Source of the DNA: Phytomonas francai
Taxonomy: Eukaryota > Euglenozoa > Kinetoplastea > Trypanosomatida > Trypanosomatidae
Length of the DNA: 64,000 nucleotides
Assembly: GCA_001766655.1 (NCBI GenBank)
Contig: MJCC01000003.1
Coordinates: 1,445,011-1,509,010, forward strand
Reading direction: 5' to 3'
Shown in pieces: positions 20,542-32,350 of the stretch. The position numbers and the translations under genes were made by a program. How positions within the stretch are numbered: the first letter of the stretch is position 1; the number at the start of each line of letters is the position of its first letter. Below the pieces are notes generated by a model. That model worked only from the letters and a program-made list of their open reading frames with translations. It was not told where the DNA came from and did not search any database.

Positions 20542-22353
20542 ATGCTTCCTTTAGATACATCAGAAACCCACAAAGACACCGTTTTAGGATGTCCAGACTG
20601 TAATTTTTTGTGCTGCTCGATGAATCAAATGTGCCGTCACATATGCGAGACCTTACATGGACTGGTCAAATGCCCGCTTTGCGATACGTACATTGTCGGG
20701 AGAGCCTTCCGTGCGAGTATCAACAAGATTCTGAAGTCAAACAAAGCAAAGGAAATCAGAGCTGTGGCTTCTGGGTCCGGACACATCGCCGCGTCATCGA
20801 AAGATGCCTTCTTACATACGCGATCCCCAATTTTAGAAATCGACGTGGCGAGCCACTCCCATTTATCTCTTTACCCTGACATTCGAATTAATGAAAAAGA
20901 CGCATTCAAGAGACCTGGTAAGCCAGAAGATTACGGGTTGGAGCCTGTGAAAAAAACAGACGCAGCTAGCCTGCGGCATGCTGCATCCATAAACCAATAT
21001 GCGCAGGCGGTTGGTTCGGGCAGTCAGGATGATAGCTCTAGTGCTTCTAAAATGACATTTCGATGTATGGGCTGCTATTTTTGCTACGACACATGGACCA
21101 AGATGACGAAGCATCTTGAGCATTCAACACACACCCTACCGCGGTGCGCGCAGTGTAATAGATTATTCATCTGCTTTGGTCCATGGCGACCAAACAAACA
21201 TGAGGAGATTACGCAGCACCTGGGCTTCTGGGGCTTTTTCAATAATAAGAAGAACTATCTGCTCGAAAACCAAGGGCCCTCTCATTACAACATTCGCAAC
21301 AAATTCACTGGTTTCTGTGTTTTGCAATACACATGTGTGTGCGGCATTACCTTTACGCATCCCGTACATTTAGCTGAACACCTGAGAACCGTTCACCACG
21401 TTGACTGTATTGCAGACGAAGCTGTATGCAAGACGTGCAATCTACGGCTCTCTCTCCTAGATATGATCCAGCACCTTCGGATCCCTGTCGAGAAAACGAA
21501 AGACCTGAATGCAGTCGAAGGAGACTTTGAGGAAACTAAGCTAAGTCAAAGCACTCCACAAGAAATATCTGATTTTCCCTCCAATGAGCATGATACTGAG
21601 TGTGGGGGAGAAGCCTTTTCCGCAAGCCCATTTCTCGTGCATCGTCCACTGATTCAACCTATTGAACAAAGCATTACCAGTGCAACTTCAGAAGGAAAGG
21701 AGAGTAAGGACCCTTTCTACATCGTGGTATACCAGTGCTGGGAGTGCTTCTACCTATTCACCTCATGGAAGAGAATGGTGAACCACATTATGGAAACCAA
21801 GCATTGTCTCAGTTTTTGTGTTGAGTGCAAAGAATATCTAAAACCTACGCATAATGCGAGCAAGCTGAGTAAGGAGGCGAATCTGCTCGCACACCTTGAG
21901 CACATTCAGCGGCATAAAAACATCATTGGTCCTCCCGTGACACCTGATTCGCTAGAGGTACTGATAGACGCCACGGAAAGCTCCGTCCCCGGCATGTTTG
22001 ACCCTCCAAACGGGCGTGTGAGCTTGGGTTCAAACACCGATAATGCTATCATATTCTGCTATCAGTGTCCAGGTCACAAAGACAATTGCTATGAGGTATT
22101 CCTATATTATGGGGATCTAGTGGAGCACCTTATTGCCACTGGGCATGGAAGACATCCGGAAAATTTAGAGCTCCTCGAAGCGGCAATGCCGATGGTCACC
22201 TATCGAGCAAAGTTTACCGTCTCACAGCTTGTTAAACACTTTGGTTTTGTCAAGTGCACATTTTGTAAGCGGCCCTTTCCGAAGAATCGTTTACAGGTCC
22301 ATGAGGCGATTTGTAAGCAGTGTACATTTCATTCCTTAGAAATGCAGACTTAA
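20542..22353 (+). CDS. Protein with five C2H2-plus-CxxC zinc-finger modules
   Basis: 603 residues. Five modules share one plan: a C2H2-like finger (two Cys, then about 12 residues, a His, and a second His 5-6 residues on) followed within 4-15 residues by a CxxC. They begin near C17/C20, C175/C178, C265/C267, C399/C402 and C506/C509. Examples of the second half are KCPLCDTYI, RCAQCNRLF, VCKTCNLRL, FCVECKEYL and KCTFCKRPF. Between the first Cys and His pairs the pattern CxxCxFxxxxWxxMxxHxxxxxH recurs. This is like the spaced C2H2 fingers of ribosome-biogenesis and RNA-binding proteins such as the REI1/ZNF622 type, but the repeated C2H2-CxxC unit is not one I can name. Linkers are polar and unstructured. 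There is no visible catalytic domain; RNA or protein binding is an inference. Confidence 0.7.
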   Translation: MLPLDTSETHKDTVLGCPDCNFLCCSMNQMCRHICETLHGLVKCPLCDTYIVGRAFRASINKILKSNKAKEIRAVASGSGHIAASSKDAFLHTRSPILEIDVASHSHLSLYPDIRINEKDAFKRPGKPEDYGLEPVKKTDAASLRHAASINQYAQAVGSGSQDDSSSASKMTFRCMGCYFCYDTWTKMTKHLEHSTHTLPRCAQCNRLFICFGPWRPNKHEEITQHLGFWGFFNNKKNYLLENQGPSHYNIRNKFTGFCVLQYTCVCGITFTHPVHLAEHLRTVHHVDCIADEAVCKTCNLRLSLLDMIQHLRIPVEKTKDLNAVEGDFEETKLSQSTPQEISDFPSNEHDTECGGEAFSASPFLVHRPLIQPIEQSITSATSEGKESKDPFYIVVYQCWECFYLFTSWKRMVNHIMETKHCLSFCVECKEYLKPTHNASKLSKEANLLAHLEHIQRHKNIIGPPVTPDSLEVLIDATESSVPGMFDPPNGRVSLGSNTDNAIIFCYQCPGHKDNCYEVFLYYGDLVEHLIATGHGRHPENLELLEAAMPMVTYRAKFTVSQLVKHFGFVKCTFCKRPFPKNRLQVHEAICKQCTFHSLEMQT

Positions 22354-24412
22354 TAGCTAAGAGAGGGGTATTGAGATCTTGATATGCATATGTACAGATG
22401 GAATACTAATAATACGCAACGAAAGTTTTTTTTGACACTTGTTAAAGGTAAATTAAATGATTTTTATGGTTTCGGCGGGATGAAGCTCTATTTATAAAGA
22501 GTACAGAGCAGCTGACGTGTGTATAAGTCGTTGGTGTGTCCCCCCCCCTCCCTTTCTGCTGCAGTGTATTGTTTGGTGTCGTAAACTCAATACTGTAGGG
22601 TTTCATGTTGTCTTCGTTCCAGTGGAAATTTTCCATTGCATAGAGAAATTTATGCTTGAAAAACTAAGTGATTTTTTCAAGCTTCCCCTTTCCTCCCTCC
22701 CCTTCCCTCTCCTGAATCACTTTTTAACGTCAAAGTCTTGGATCAGTTTCGGTCTTTACTGTTGCTATGATTGTCGATAACATTATTGTTAATTTAGCGG
22801 TTGTTGTTTTTACTTGCTTTTTATTTTAACAAAGATAATTTGACAGAACGTTTTCCCTTTTATTTTATGAAAAAAAAACAGTTTAAAGATCAATATGTTC
22901 AAAGGGTAAATGTAGACTTGCTCAGATGTTTTACGGTTTCTTGATATCAAATCGTATGATGTCATGAAATATATACTTTTCCATCAGAATGACGATACTT
23001 ATCGATCTTTACTTTTTTTTTGTATTTACGTCTGACACCTTAATTTTTTTAAAATGAAAATGAACTATTATTCCTTCTTGTTGAAAGAAAAAAAAAGAGA
23101 GCGATATCTTTGTCACCAATGATCTTTTTATAGCTGTCTCGTTTATTTTCAGTCTTTGTTTTTTTTAACCTTGCACATCTCCATTCACAATTATTTTATG
23201 CTCCTTCAAATAATACTAATTGAGTTTTTTGAGTGAATTGTGTAGAAAGGGTAGGAGCCATCGCTCTTCATTCCAATAACAAGACAACATACTGTCCCCT
23301 ATTTTTCGGATTTACAAGATGATCAAGCCCTTAAAGAATAATGGCTATTGTACAAGGGGTCCCATTACAGACTGTTTTCTTTTTTTCCTGCCATTTCTTG
23401 CTATATCATTCATTCCATTTTTCTTCACATGACTAGCTTTTTGTACATTATATAGTGTATAATGTAACTATTTTTTTTATAAATAAATAAATAAATATAT
23501 ATATATATATATAGATATGGATATTTTCTCTAATTGATAGCCTATGCATATTGAATTTCAGATAAACAAAACTGACTCTTGTATTGGCAAAAAAAAAGTT
23601 CACATAAGTGCCGTCCTAATATATTCGATAATAATTTCCTAAAAATAAATTTCTCATTTTTTTTGTACAACATTCAACTTAAAAAAAGAGAAAATTTTAT
23701 GTTATTTACAGCGTGTTTTATATTTATAAGTATACTTTGGATGCCTGTGTGAGATCTTTTTCGTTGGGGATCTTCCCCCCTCCCTTTTTATCGTCTATTT
23801 TACTTTGTTGCACTAACGTTTGAATGTTGTTCAAGGAAAAATTAAACAAACAACGGTCTACAGAGGATATTCCAGATACATAATGCATGCAACTAAAATT
23901 TACCTTGAAAGAATACTTTTGGAACCCTTAACCTCCTTTCTACTGAAAAAAATCTAGTGAATTTCTTTTTTACCCTTCCCTAAATTCAGTAAACAATGTG
24001 CATAGGTTTACATTCTCCAAACCACATCCATTGTTTCAAATTTAATTCATAACATAGCAATTTTTGACAAACAAAAGAAGTTCTCTTTTCGGTGTATGCT
24101 ATTTTCTCCGAAATGGAAATTTTCCATTTCCTCTATTTACAATCTTCTATGAACTGCACAAATGTACGTAATTTTGATTGTTGAAGTAATTTATACTCCC
24201 TATATGCTTAATTTGCGTGCACTCGAAATATGTGATCTTCATTAACGTCTTTATTTTCCGATCATTGCATTCAATAAATAAGCAAAAAAAAAAAAGCAAC
24301 AGCATCAGTAAGGCTAAATTCTTGCCGTAATTGTTATGGTGGAGGTGCTTGCATTGAGAAAGTGTATTAGGGTAAATATACGCATATTTATATATCTACC
24401 TGTGCAAGTTAG
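22354..24412. other. 2-kb AT-rich intergenic region, no gene seen
   Basis: The longest gene-free stretch of the plus array. It is AT-rich throughout with many T-runs, a C-rich pyrimidine block (22540-22560 and 22683-22712) and a (TA)n tract with TAAA repeats at about 23480-23512. The ORFs at 22442-22636 and 22517-22780 are unsupported. No RNA gene could be recognised, although a small RNA gene could hide here. Confidence 0.5.
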
Positions 24413-25972
<1,560 letters not shown>

Positions 25973-26484
25973 CCTTGCGTGCGCTGCATCGGCGGGGACT
26001 AAAGACACGGCGGGAATGTGTATTCACGCATGCTTCTTCCCCCCTTCCCTCTCTGTCTCATGTTGCTTTATAAAAGAAGAGGGAGTGTTGGGTACCGCCA
26101 GACTTCCGTCTTTGATGTCACAAACTTTCGAAAGTAATACCTAGTGGCTTACCGAGTAGGTGGGGTTTCCCGTGTGATTGTCACTCCCCCCAGTCACAGG
26201 ATTAGACTCTTGTAACGTATGGGTGCACATGAAGCGGCATACCTTGTGTTGTATCCTGTCAAAATATTCCGTGTGGTCCCCCCTTCCCCATGAAACCCAT
26301 CGACTCTCCCCCCCATTTTATTATTATTATTATTATTAATTTCTTGCTTCCTTGCGAAGCGACAAAGGCTAGAGAACCACAAAGTGCGCGACACGCAGAC
26401 AATCGAAACCCGGGAGCAGGTAGTACCCGTCGGACGCCAGGCCATGCCCGACCCCCCGCTCCCGTGCGCCCTCGCGGCGCGGAA
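25973..26484. other. Intergenic region before assembly gap, with (ATT)n repeat
   Basis: About 510 bases without a gene. C-rich pyrimidine runs at 26035-26065 and 26275-26318 and an (ATT)n repeat at about 26318-26338 lie upstream of the gap. The last 60 bases become GC-rich and may already belong to the coiled-coil gene or its 5' UTR. Confidence 0.45.
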
Positions 26485-26869
26485 NNNNNNNNNNNNNNNN
26501 NNNNNNNNNNNNNNNNNNNNNNNNNNNNNNNNNNNNNNNNNNNNNNNNNNNNNNNNNNNNNNNNNNNNNNNNNNNNNNNNNNNNNNNNNNNNNNNNNNNN
26601 NNNNNNNNNNNNNNNNNNNNNNNNNNNNNNNNNNNNNNNNNNNNNNNNNNNNNNNNNNNNNNNNNNNNNNNNNNNNNNNNNNNNNNNNNNNNNNNNNNNN
26701 NNNNNNNNNNNNNNNNNNNNNNNNNNNNNNNNNNNNNNNNNNNNNNNNNNNNNNNNNNNNNNNNNNNNNNNNNNNNNNNNNNNNNNNNNNNNNNNNNNNN
26801 NNNNNNNNNNNNNNNNNNNNNNNNNNNNNNNNNNNNNNNNNNNNNNNNNNNNNNNNNNNNNNNNNNNNN
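26485..26869. other. Assembly gap (385 N)
   Basis: A continuous run of N from 26485 to 26869. Both flanks are GC-rich with G-runs, a likely cause of sequencing failure. The true length is unknown. The gap removes the 5' end of the following gene. Confidence 0.98.
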
Positions 26870-29066
26870 CGCGCTCGCCGCGATGACCCACCACGAGAGC
26901 GAGCGGCGGCGCTGCCTCGCGGCGCGGGAGCGGGTCGCGTGGGCGGGGCTCGAGGCGCACGCGGACAGGGGCGCGCAGCGCGCCACCTTCAACGCGCGCG
27001 AGGCCGCCGCGCGGCAGACGGTCCTCTCCAAAGAGGGCGCCACGCGGAGCGGCCTCGTCGCGGCGCACCTTGAGTTTCTCCGCCACGTTCACTGCAGCGA
27101 GCTCGCCTTCCAGCGGCTCTGGGATGCCCTCCTTCAGTCTCGAGACGCGCTCGAGAAGGAGTGGGCCGCAGGGGTGAAGCCGCTCCTCGACATGATGTCG
27201 GCCCACAAGCGGGGCGTTCTGGAGGCCATCAGACAACGCACGGCGATGCTGGACGCCGCCGCAAAGGCGCACCGTGATCTCGTTGAAGAGGAGACTGACG
27301 CACGGCACCGCATCCGGGACGAGATGACGGAGGAAGGCCACTCTATCGAGGAGCGCACGCGGCTCTTTTCATTGCAGCGTAACGGGATCGCAGAGATGGA
27401 GCTCTCGGTTCGCCAGAGTATTGTCGAGGAAATGGAGAGTGGGTTTCAGCAGCTACATGCTGAGTGCCTTCGGGCCCGGTGGGAGTTGGAGGAAACAACA
27501 CACCGCATGCAAGAGGTGCGCGAGCGCGCGCTGCAGAACGCGCTGGCGGCCCTAAGCGCCATCGTCCAAGAGGAGCGAGATGCGTACGCGAACCTTCTAG
27601 AGCGTAAAGCGCATGAACACGAGCAGCGACTTCGATGGATCGAAGAAAAAGCGCGCTCTCGCGCGAACCTTCTCCAACGCTCGCTTTCGGGACACGATTG
27701 CATCGTAGCTGAAGAGGCCAAAGCTAGACAAGAACTCATGCGGGATCTCGAGAAGGGGGAGATGCGCATATTAGAATGGGTGTCTCTAACGCAACGCCTG
27801 CAACAAGAGTTATGCGCGGAAGTGGAAGCGGAGAAGCACGAAATAAGCAAGCAAGAACACGAGCGGCGTCTTCACTTGATGTTTTGTATGGCTGGTGAGG
27901 AGGAGGCGATTCACCGCCGCGTGCACTTCCAGATGAAGGTGCTTAAGAACCAGCTTCACGAAGAAGCAAATGGACGGCGTATCCTTCTTCAGCAGGAATC
28001 CCTGGACTTTGATATGTTGGTGTGGCTTTTTTCGACCGAAATGGACGCGCATGAGGCACGTCTGCAGGAAGAAATCTCACAACGGAGAAACCTAGAGCAA
28101 GGATGCCTGATCTATAGGGAAATAATCTGCACAACAGAAGAGAGTGAATGGCAAAGACTCCTTTCCGTGGCGCAGCAGGAACGCAGACAAATTTGGTCTG
28201 CATACCATCAGCGCCGCCAGGTGGAGCTTCAGCACGCGGAGTCCCACGCGCGGCGGGAGCTCTGCCAGGATGAGCGGGAGCGCCGCGATGGGCTGTGCGC
28301 CCGCATTCTCCTAGCGCAGCAACAGCACAACGAAGAGGTGGTGCGACGGTTTGCGGCACAGCGGGCGGCCGTAGCGACGACGGAAAAGGAGGCCAGACTC
28401 TGTCTGATGCAAGAGGTGGAAAAAGGATACGGAGATATATACCTATTGGAGCGTCAAAAGCATCTCGAGCTCGTTTTGGAGGCTGAGAGGCAGATCCAGG
28501 AGAAACTGTACGCACTCCAGGAGTGCCAATGCGAAGATGTGCGGCTGTATGACGAACAGGAGCTCCTTCCCGAGCCCACGGTCGACGGAGGCGCAACATT
28601 AACCTCGGCGGTCTCCAACACCGACACCGGGTACGCGTGCAATATGAAGCTTGAGCTCATGCTACAAGCTTTGGGCAACCCCACCATCGACCGATCGTCC
28701 CTTTCCGGGGAAAGCATTGATTCTGTCATGCAGGCCATCGACATAGTCAATAGTCAACGTGCTAGACTACAGGACGAGCTCAAATACGCGGAGAAATCTG
28801 CACTGCATGCTGCAAAGCACCTCTCCCAAGCGGACGCCACGCTGGCTGAGATGAAAGAGAGGAAAGAGTCTTACATAGCAAAGCAAAGCAGAGATACCCA
28901 AATCCATGAGCGTCGGCTGGCAATGGATAGGTTGGAAAAGGAACGTGGGGAAGCAGAGATCGCAACCAATAATCTGCTGCTGGACGAAACTCTTTTAAAA
29001 TTAGAAGAGAAAAGAAACGCCTTAGAACTACTCAGGACATCCATTAACAAACAATATGGAAGGTAA
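26870..29066 (+). CDS. Long coiled-coil protein, 5' end lost in gap
   Basis: At least 731 residues are visible; the frame is open back into the gap, so the ATG at 26883 is only the first visible one. Almost the whole chain is a charged helix with heptad-like spacing, very rich in Glu, Arg, Gln, Leu and Ala. A short Arg/Glu/His motif recurs, for example ERRRCLAARERVAW, EERTRLFSLQ, EEEAIHRRVHF and ERERRDGLCARI, spaced by roughly 30-40 residues, which suggests an internally repeated coiled coil. A short acidic/polar break at about 565-600 of the visible chain separates a second coiled-coil segment ending in LEEKRNALELLRTSINKQ. This is the build of a cytoskeletal or flagellum-associated protein, but the composition alone does not identify one. 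The first ~200 bases are extremely GC-rich. Confidence 0.65.
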
Positions 29067-29568
29067 TGATGGATTTGTGTTTCTGTACTCCTTTTTTATT
29101 TTTTTTTATTAGAATTCCAGACTTAGATGCTGTTACATTTCACGATTAGTGTTCCTTCTTTAGGGGGGGGGGGATGACATTGAGCTTATTAACAGAGTAT
29201 CTGGCAATAGAAACAAGCTCGGTCACCTATAAATACTGATCAATAACCTTGGTAATTTTTTTTTTAAACATATAGAACTCTAATTGTACGCTAATGTTCC
29301 CATATGAGATATGAATATATATATATATCTAAAAAGTGGATCGTCGAATGCTGCTTTGGTTCCTGAATTGGCGCCTGCAGCCAGCGGATTCGGCGGGGGA
29401 GGGGAGTTGAGTTTAATGCACGAGATATATGATTTCGCTGTTTATAACCTTTTTTTTTTCTCTCTCTCTCTCTCTCTCTTTTTAGTGGGCAACTCCTTTC
29501 ATTTATTCAATCACGTTAACCAAAGCCAAGCTAATAACAAAAAAGAAACGAATCGAACTCAGGTGCCT
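29067..29568 (+). promoter_or_regulatory. Intergenic region with strong polypyrimidine/AG splice signal
   Basis: The last part contains a textbook trans-splicing signal: a T10 run, then (CT)n and T5 from about 29449 to 29483, ending in AG at 29484-29485. This leaves a 5' UTR of about 83 bases before the ATG at 29569. A G9 run lies near 29165. An in-frame extension upstream of 29569 would have to read through the pyrimidine tract and is rejected. Confidence 0.7.
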
Positions 29569-30738
29569 ATGTCCGAAAAGTTGGACGTTATTGTTTTTGG
29601 TGCCACGGGCTACACGGGCAAGCTGACCTGCAAATACATGAACCAACTGAAGCCCGGTACATGTACTTGGGGGATTGCGGGGCGCAGCAAGGAAAAGTTG
29701 GATGAGATGAAGAAGGAGTTGGAGAATGACCAGCTGCCGATCTTCATTGTTGATCTCACCAACCCAGAGACGATCGACGCAATGTGTCAGAAGGCTGTCT
29801 GCATTATAGCCTGCGCCGGCCCCTTCACCCGCGTGGGCATGCCTGTTGTTGAGGCGTGCATGCGCCAGCACACGCACTACATCGACTGCACGGGGGAGTT
29901 CCCTTTCGTACGCCTCGTGTCTGAGCGCTTCCATAACGAGGCCAAGGAAAAGGGAATCGCGCTGGTTTGTTCTTGCGGCTTTGACAGCGTCCCTTCGGAC
30001 CTTGGAAACTATGTTGTGCACCAAAAAGCCGAGGAACCCCTGATGAAAGTCGTCTCTCTCTACGAGCTGAAGAGCGCAGGACTCTCATCTGGAACCATGC
30101 ATACCATCCTGGAGCTGCGATCCCTCATGAAGAAGGAAGACGCATCGCCCTGCAGTTTGAACCCCGAAGGATCCGTGCAGCCCACCGCGGCGGATACGCA
30201 GAGCGGCATGTCGTACAACTCGACGGTGAAAAAGTGGGTGGGGCCGTTCATGATGGCTGCCTCCAACGAACGTATTGTGCGGCGAAGCAACGCGCTTTCA
30301 GGGTCCGCCGCCAGTTATCTGGAGGTGACAGGGGGAAGCTTCTTCGATACCCTCTCCTTGAGTGTTGGCAGTAACATATTCAAGCTCTTAATGGCCTTTC
30401 CGTTCACGCGAAAACGTGTCATAAAGCGCTTCCCCAAGGATGTGGCGCATGGGCCCGACGAAGCGACCAAGAAGGCGTCGAAGTTCAAATGCACCTTTGT
30501 GGGTATCACACAGTCCGGAAAGAAAGTCGTGACGGAGCTCTCGTCGGATACGGATATGTACGATATAACGGGTGTGTTTCTGTCTGAGTGTGCCCTCTTC
30601 GCGTGCAGTATGGCTAAGAATAAGCAAATAAAGGGTGGGGTGCTCACCCCCGCCGTTGCTTTCGGGGAGGATCTTGTGAAGCGCGCGCCGGAAATCGGGC
30701 TTAAAATCTCAACCACGATTGAAAATCCGAAAAAATGA
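29569..30738 (+). CDS. Saccharopine dehydrogenase-like oxidoreductase (SCCPDH-type)
   Basis: 389 residues. The start is the ATG at 29569, directly followed by a Rossmann strand and glycine loop: DVIVFGATGYTGKL with G11-A-T-G-Y-T-G17 for NAD(P). Family landmarks follow: AGPFTRVGMPVVEACMRQ, HYIDCTGEFPF and GIALVCSCGFDSVPSDLG, all standard in the saccharopine dehydrogenase-like (SCCPDH) group, a trans-acting enoyl reductase-like branch found in eukaryotes and mycobacteria. Human SCCPDH is slightly longer (about 429 residues). Residues about 210-265 form a polar insertion, and the C-terminal part contains a hydrophobic segment (about 260-285) that may be membrane-associated. The true substrate of this branch is not known, and a lysine-biosynthesis role should not be assumed. 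It sits downstream of a clear polypyrimidine/AG signal. Confidence 0.82.
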   Translation: MSEKLDVIVFGATGYTGKLTCKYMNQLKPGTCTWGIAGRSKEKLDEMKKELENDQLPIFIVDLTNPETIDAMCQKAVCIIACAGPFTRVGMPVVEACMRQHTHYIDCTGEFPFVRLVSERFHNEAKEKGIALVCSCGFDSVPSDLGNYVVHQKAEEPLMKVVSLYELKSAGLSSGTMHTILELRSLMKKEDASPCSLNPEGSVQPTAADTQSGMSYNSTVKKWVGPFMMAASNERIVRRSNALSGSAASYLEVTGGSFFDTLSLSVGSNIFKLLMAFPFTRKRVIKRFPKDVAHGPDEATKKASKFKCTFVGITQSGKKVVTELSSDTDMYDITGVFLSECALFACSMAKNKQIKGGVLTPAVAFGEDLVKRAPEIGLKISTTIENPKK

Positions 30739-31019
30739 AGCAAATAATTTTCCGTTTTAACTTATCATTTATGAAATTTTCCACCCTATAAGAAAAAAAT
30801 AACATAACACGAGTAACTATTTTATTTATTGCTTTCCAATGGACCATCGAGTACGCAATCAGAAAGTGTCACACTATTTTAGAAATGCAGCATATAATTC
30901 CTAGCATTACTATTATTGCCATTATTACTAATTCTATGACTATTGTAACCATTATTTTTTTTTTTTGCTTCTGTTCTCATAATATAAACGTTGGGATTTT
31001 TTTAATGAATTTAATTTTG
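30739..31019. other. AT-rich 3' flank, no gene seen
   Basis: AT-rich sequence with ATT repeats and a T-run at about 30950-30968, most likely the 3' UTR and intergenic spacer after the oxidoreductase gene. Composition changes abruptly to more GC-rich at about 31020. Confidence 0.5.
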
Positions 31020-31860
31020 ATCGCGATACAATCCTCAGTCGTGATGGCGACTTCACGATAAGCTGAAGCACCTTACAAATTCCACCCATTCTGCTGAGCT
31101 TTCTGTAATTGTCCACCGGCTACAGGATCCCTCTTTCCCCATCCCTTCTGTTCCACTACTAGACTCAACACCGGGATGTGCTAGCGGCAAGTCGAAATCC
31201 CACACTTAAAAGTAGATCACGAAAATCAGCTCTACAACTATAGTATAGTGCGAATGACTCTTTTTCGCTACCACTATGTGCAGGGTTAGCTGCCATGACT
31301 CGACGCGGTTTCCTCATGTGGCATACCGGCACTGGGTTTCAGAACACTGCCTGGTTCTATTGAACGGAACCCCGCAAACGAAAAAGAAATGCGAAGATCT
31401 TTTAACGCCAGAAAATGTTGAGGAGAGACACACCGCTAAGCAGAGCTGCACACTATTTAGGGGAAATCGACCCTGCATTATAGATGCACTCAGCTTCGTC
31501 TGACGGCATCTAACCTGATCGTTGCGCTATTCGCTATGCGACGGCGCGCCGCAGAATGCTGTCGCTTTCGGCCATGCGCGGCCCTTCTGAACATCTTTTC
31601 GCGAGGATAGCTTGCCGCTCAATAATGTCGTGGTTGAAATTGTTGCAAAAAATGCCAGGAGCTACGGAGCCGTTGGGGTGCTTAGTCTAACTGCGCGGGC
31701 GATGTCGCCGCGCAAGGCCAAAAAGGCTTAGCGGGCCCCCCTCAAACCAGGTGGTAAGTCCTGCAAGCGTGTGGTCGACGATCGCTTCAGCCTAAGTGAC
31801 TACGTTCTGCAGTTCCCGCCACGGCGGCCCGTCGCCTTCTCTATAAAGATCAAAAGGTAA
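31020..31860 (-). pseudogene. Decayed protein-coding remnant antisense to the array
   Basis: One minus-strand frame can be followed from 31860 down to about 31020 with no length change, broken by roughly a dozen stops, most of them TAG. It reads as protein for long stretches: LYREGDGPPWRELQNVVT, a stop, AEAIVDHTLAGLTTWFEGGP, later GSVAPGIFCNNFNHDIIERQ, AILAKRCSEGPRMAESDSIL and RKLSRMGGICKVLQLIVKSP. The composition is GC-richer than the flanks and the strand opposes the local array. This is what an inserted mobile element or displaced gene would look like after point-mutation decay. I do not recognise the family; no reverse-transcriptase YxDD or recombinase signature was found. The tight frame retention argues against chance. 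Confidence 0.45.
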
Positions 31861-32350
31861 AATAATGAATCATAAAGAGGGGGGGGGGGCTCATAGCCAC
31901 CCTTGCACAAACACAACTTTTGTTTGTCAGGTTACTGGGTGCTGTGGCTACAGCGAGGGAAGAACTTCATTTCCGGTGATGGTGGTTTCTCTCGAAATGG
32001 TCCTTCAGTGCTGCGTGCGCGGCGCGGCGCGGCGCGACCCTGCAGGGTTACATCAACCACAACCCCCGCGGGAAGGGGTGCTCTTCTCCTCCCTCTCCCC
32101 TCCCTCCTCGCCCTCAACAGCGTCATGACACTCTGCAAAACCTTAAACGGGCGGTGCTCGTGAAAAAAAAAAACAGATAGTTAGTTCATACGATTTCTAG
32201 CAATAAATGCCGGTGGGGTATGCATATGGGGGTTTCCAAAACATGTCCTCGTTCTCGCACCTTTTCCCTCCCCTGCAATATCTATAAGCAAAGTCCGATG
32301 GAGAATCGACAGTCATATTTATATCTTCTCCGTGTGTAGGTATTAAAACG
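31861..32350 (+). promoter_or_regulatory. Intergenic region with CT-rich trans-splice tract
   Basis: A pyrimidine-rich run TCTTCTCCTCCCTCTCCCCTCCCTCCTCGCCCTCAACAG-like stretch at about 32081-32119 ends in an AG, about 230 bases before the ATG of the SUMO E1 subunit; another candidate pyrimidine/AG pair lies at 32324-32339. A GGGGGGGGGG run is at 31880-31889. ORFs at 31865-32128 and 31903-32163 overlap each other in different frames and are not supported. Confidence 0.45.

Noticed and set aside
26259..27341. ORFs spanning the N-run on both strands
   Set aside because: They cross 385 undetermined bases, so the open frame there has no meaning.
29311..29568. N-terminal extension of the SCCPDH-like protein
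   Set aside because: It would cross the polypyrimidine/AG acceptor; the family start fits the ATG at 29569.
31276..31503. 75-codon plus-strand ORF
   Set aside because: It lies opposite the much longer protein-like minus-strand frame of the remnant and has no motif of its own.
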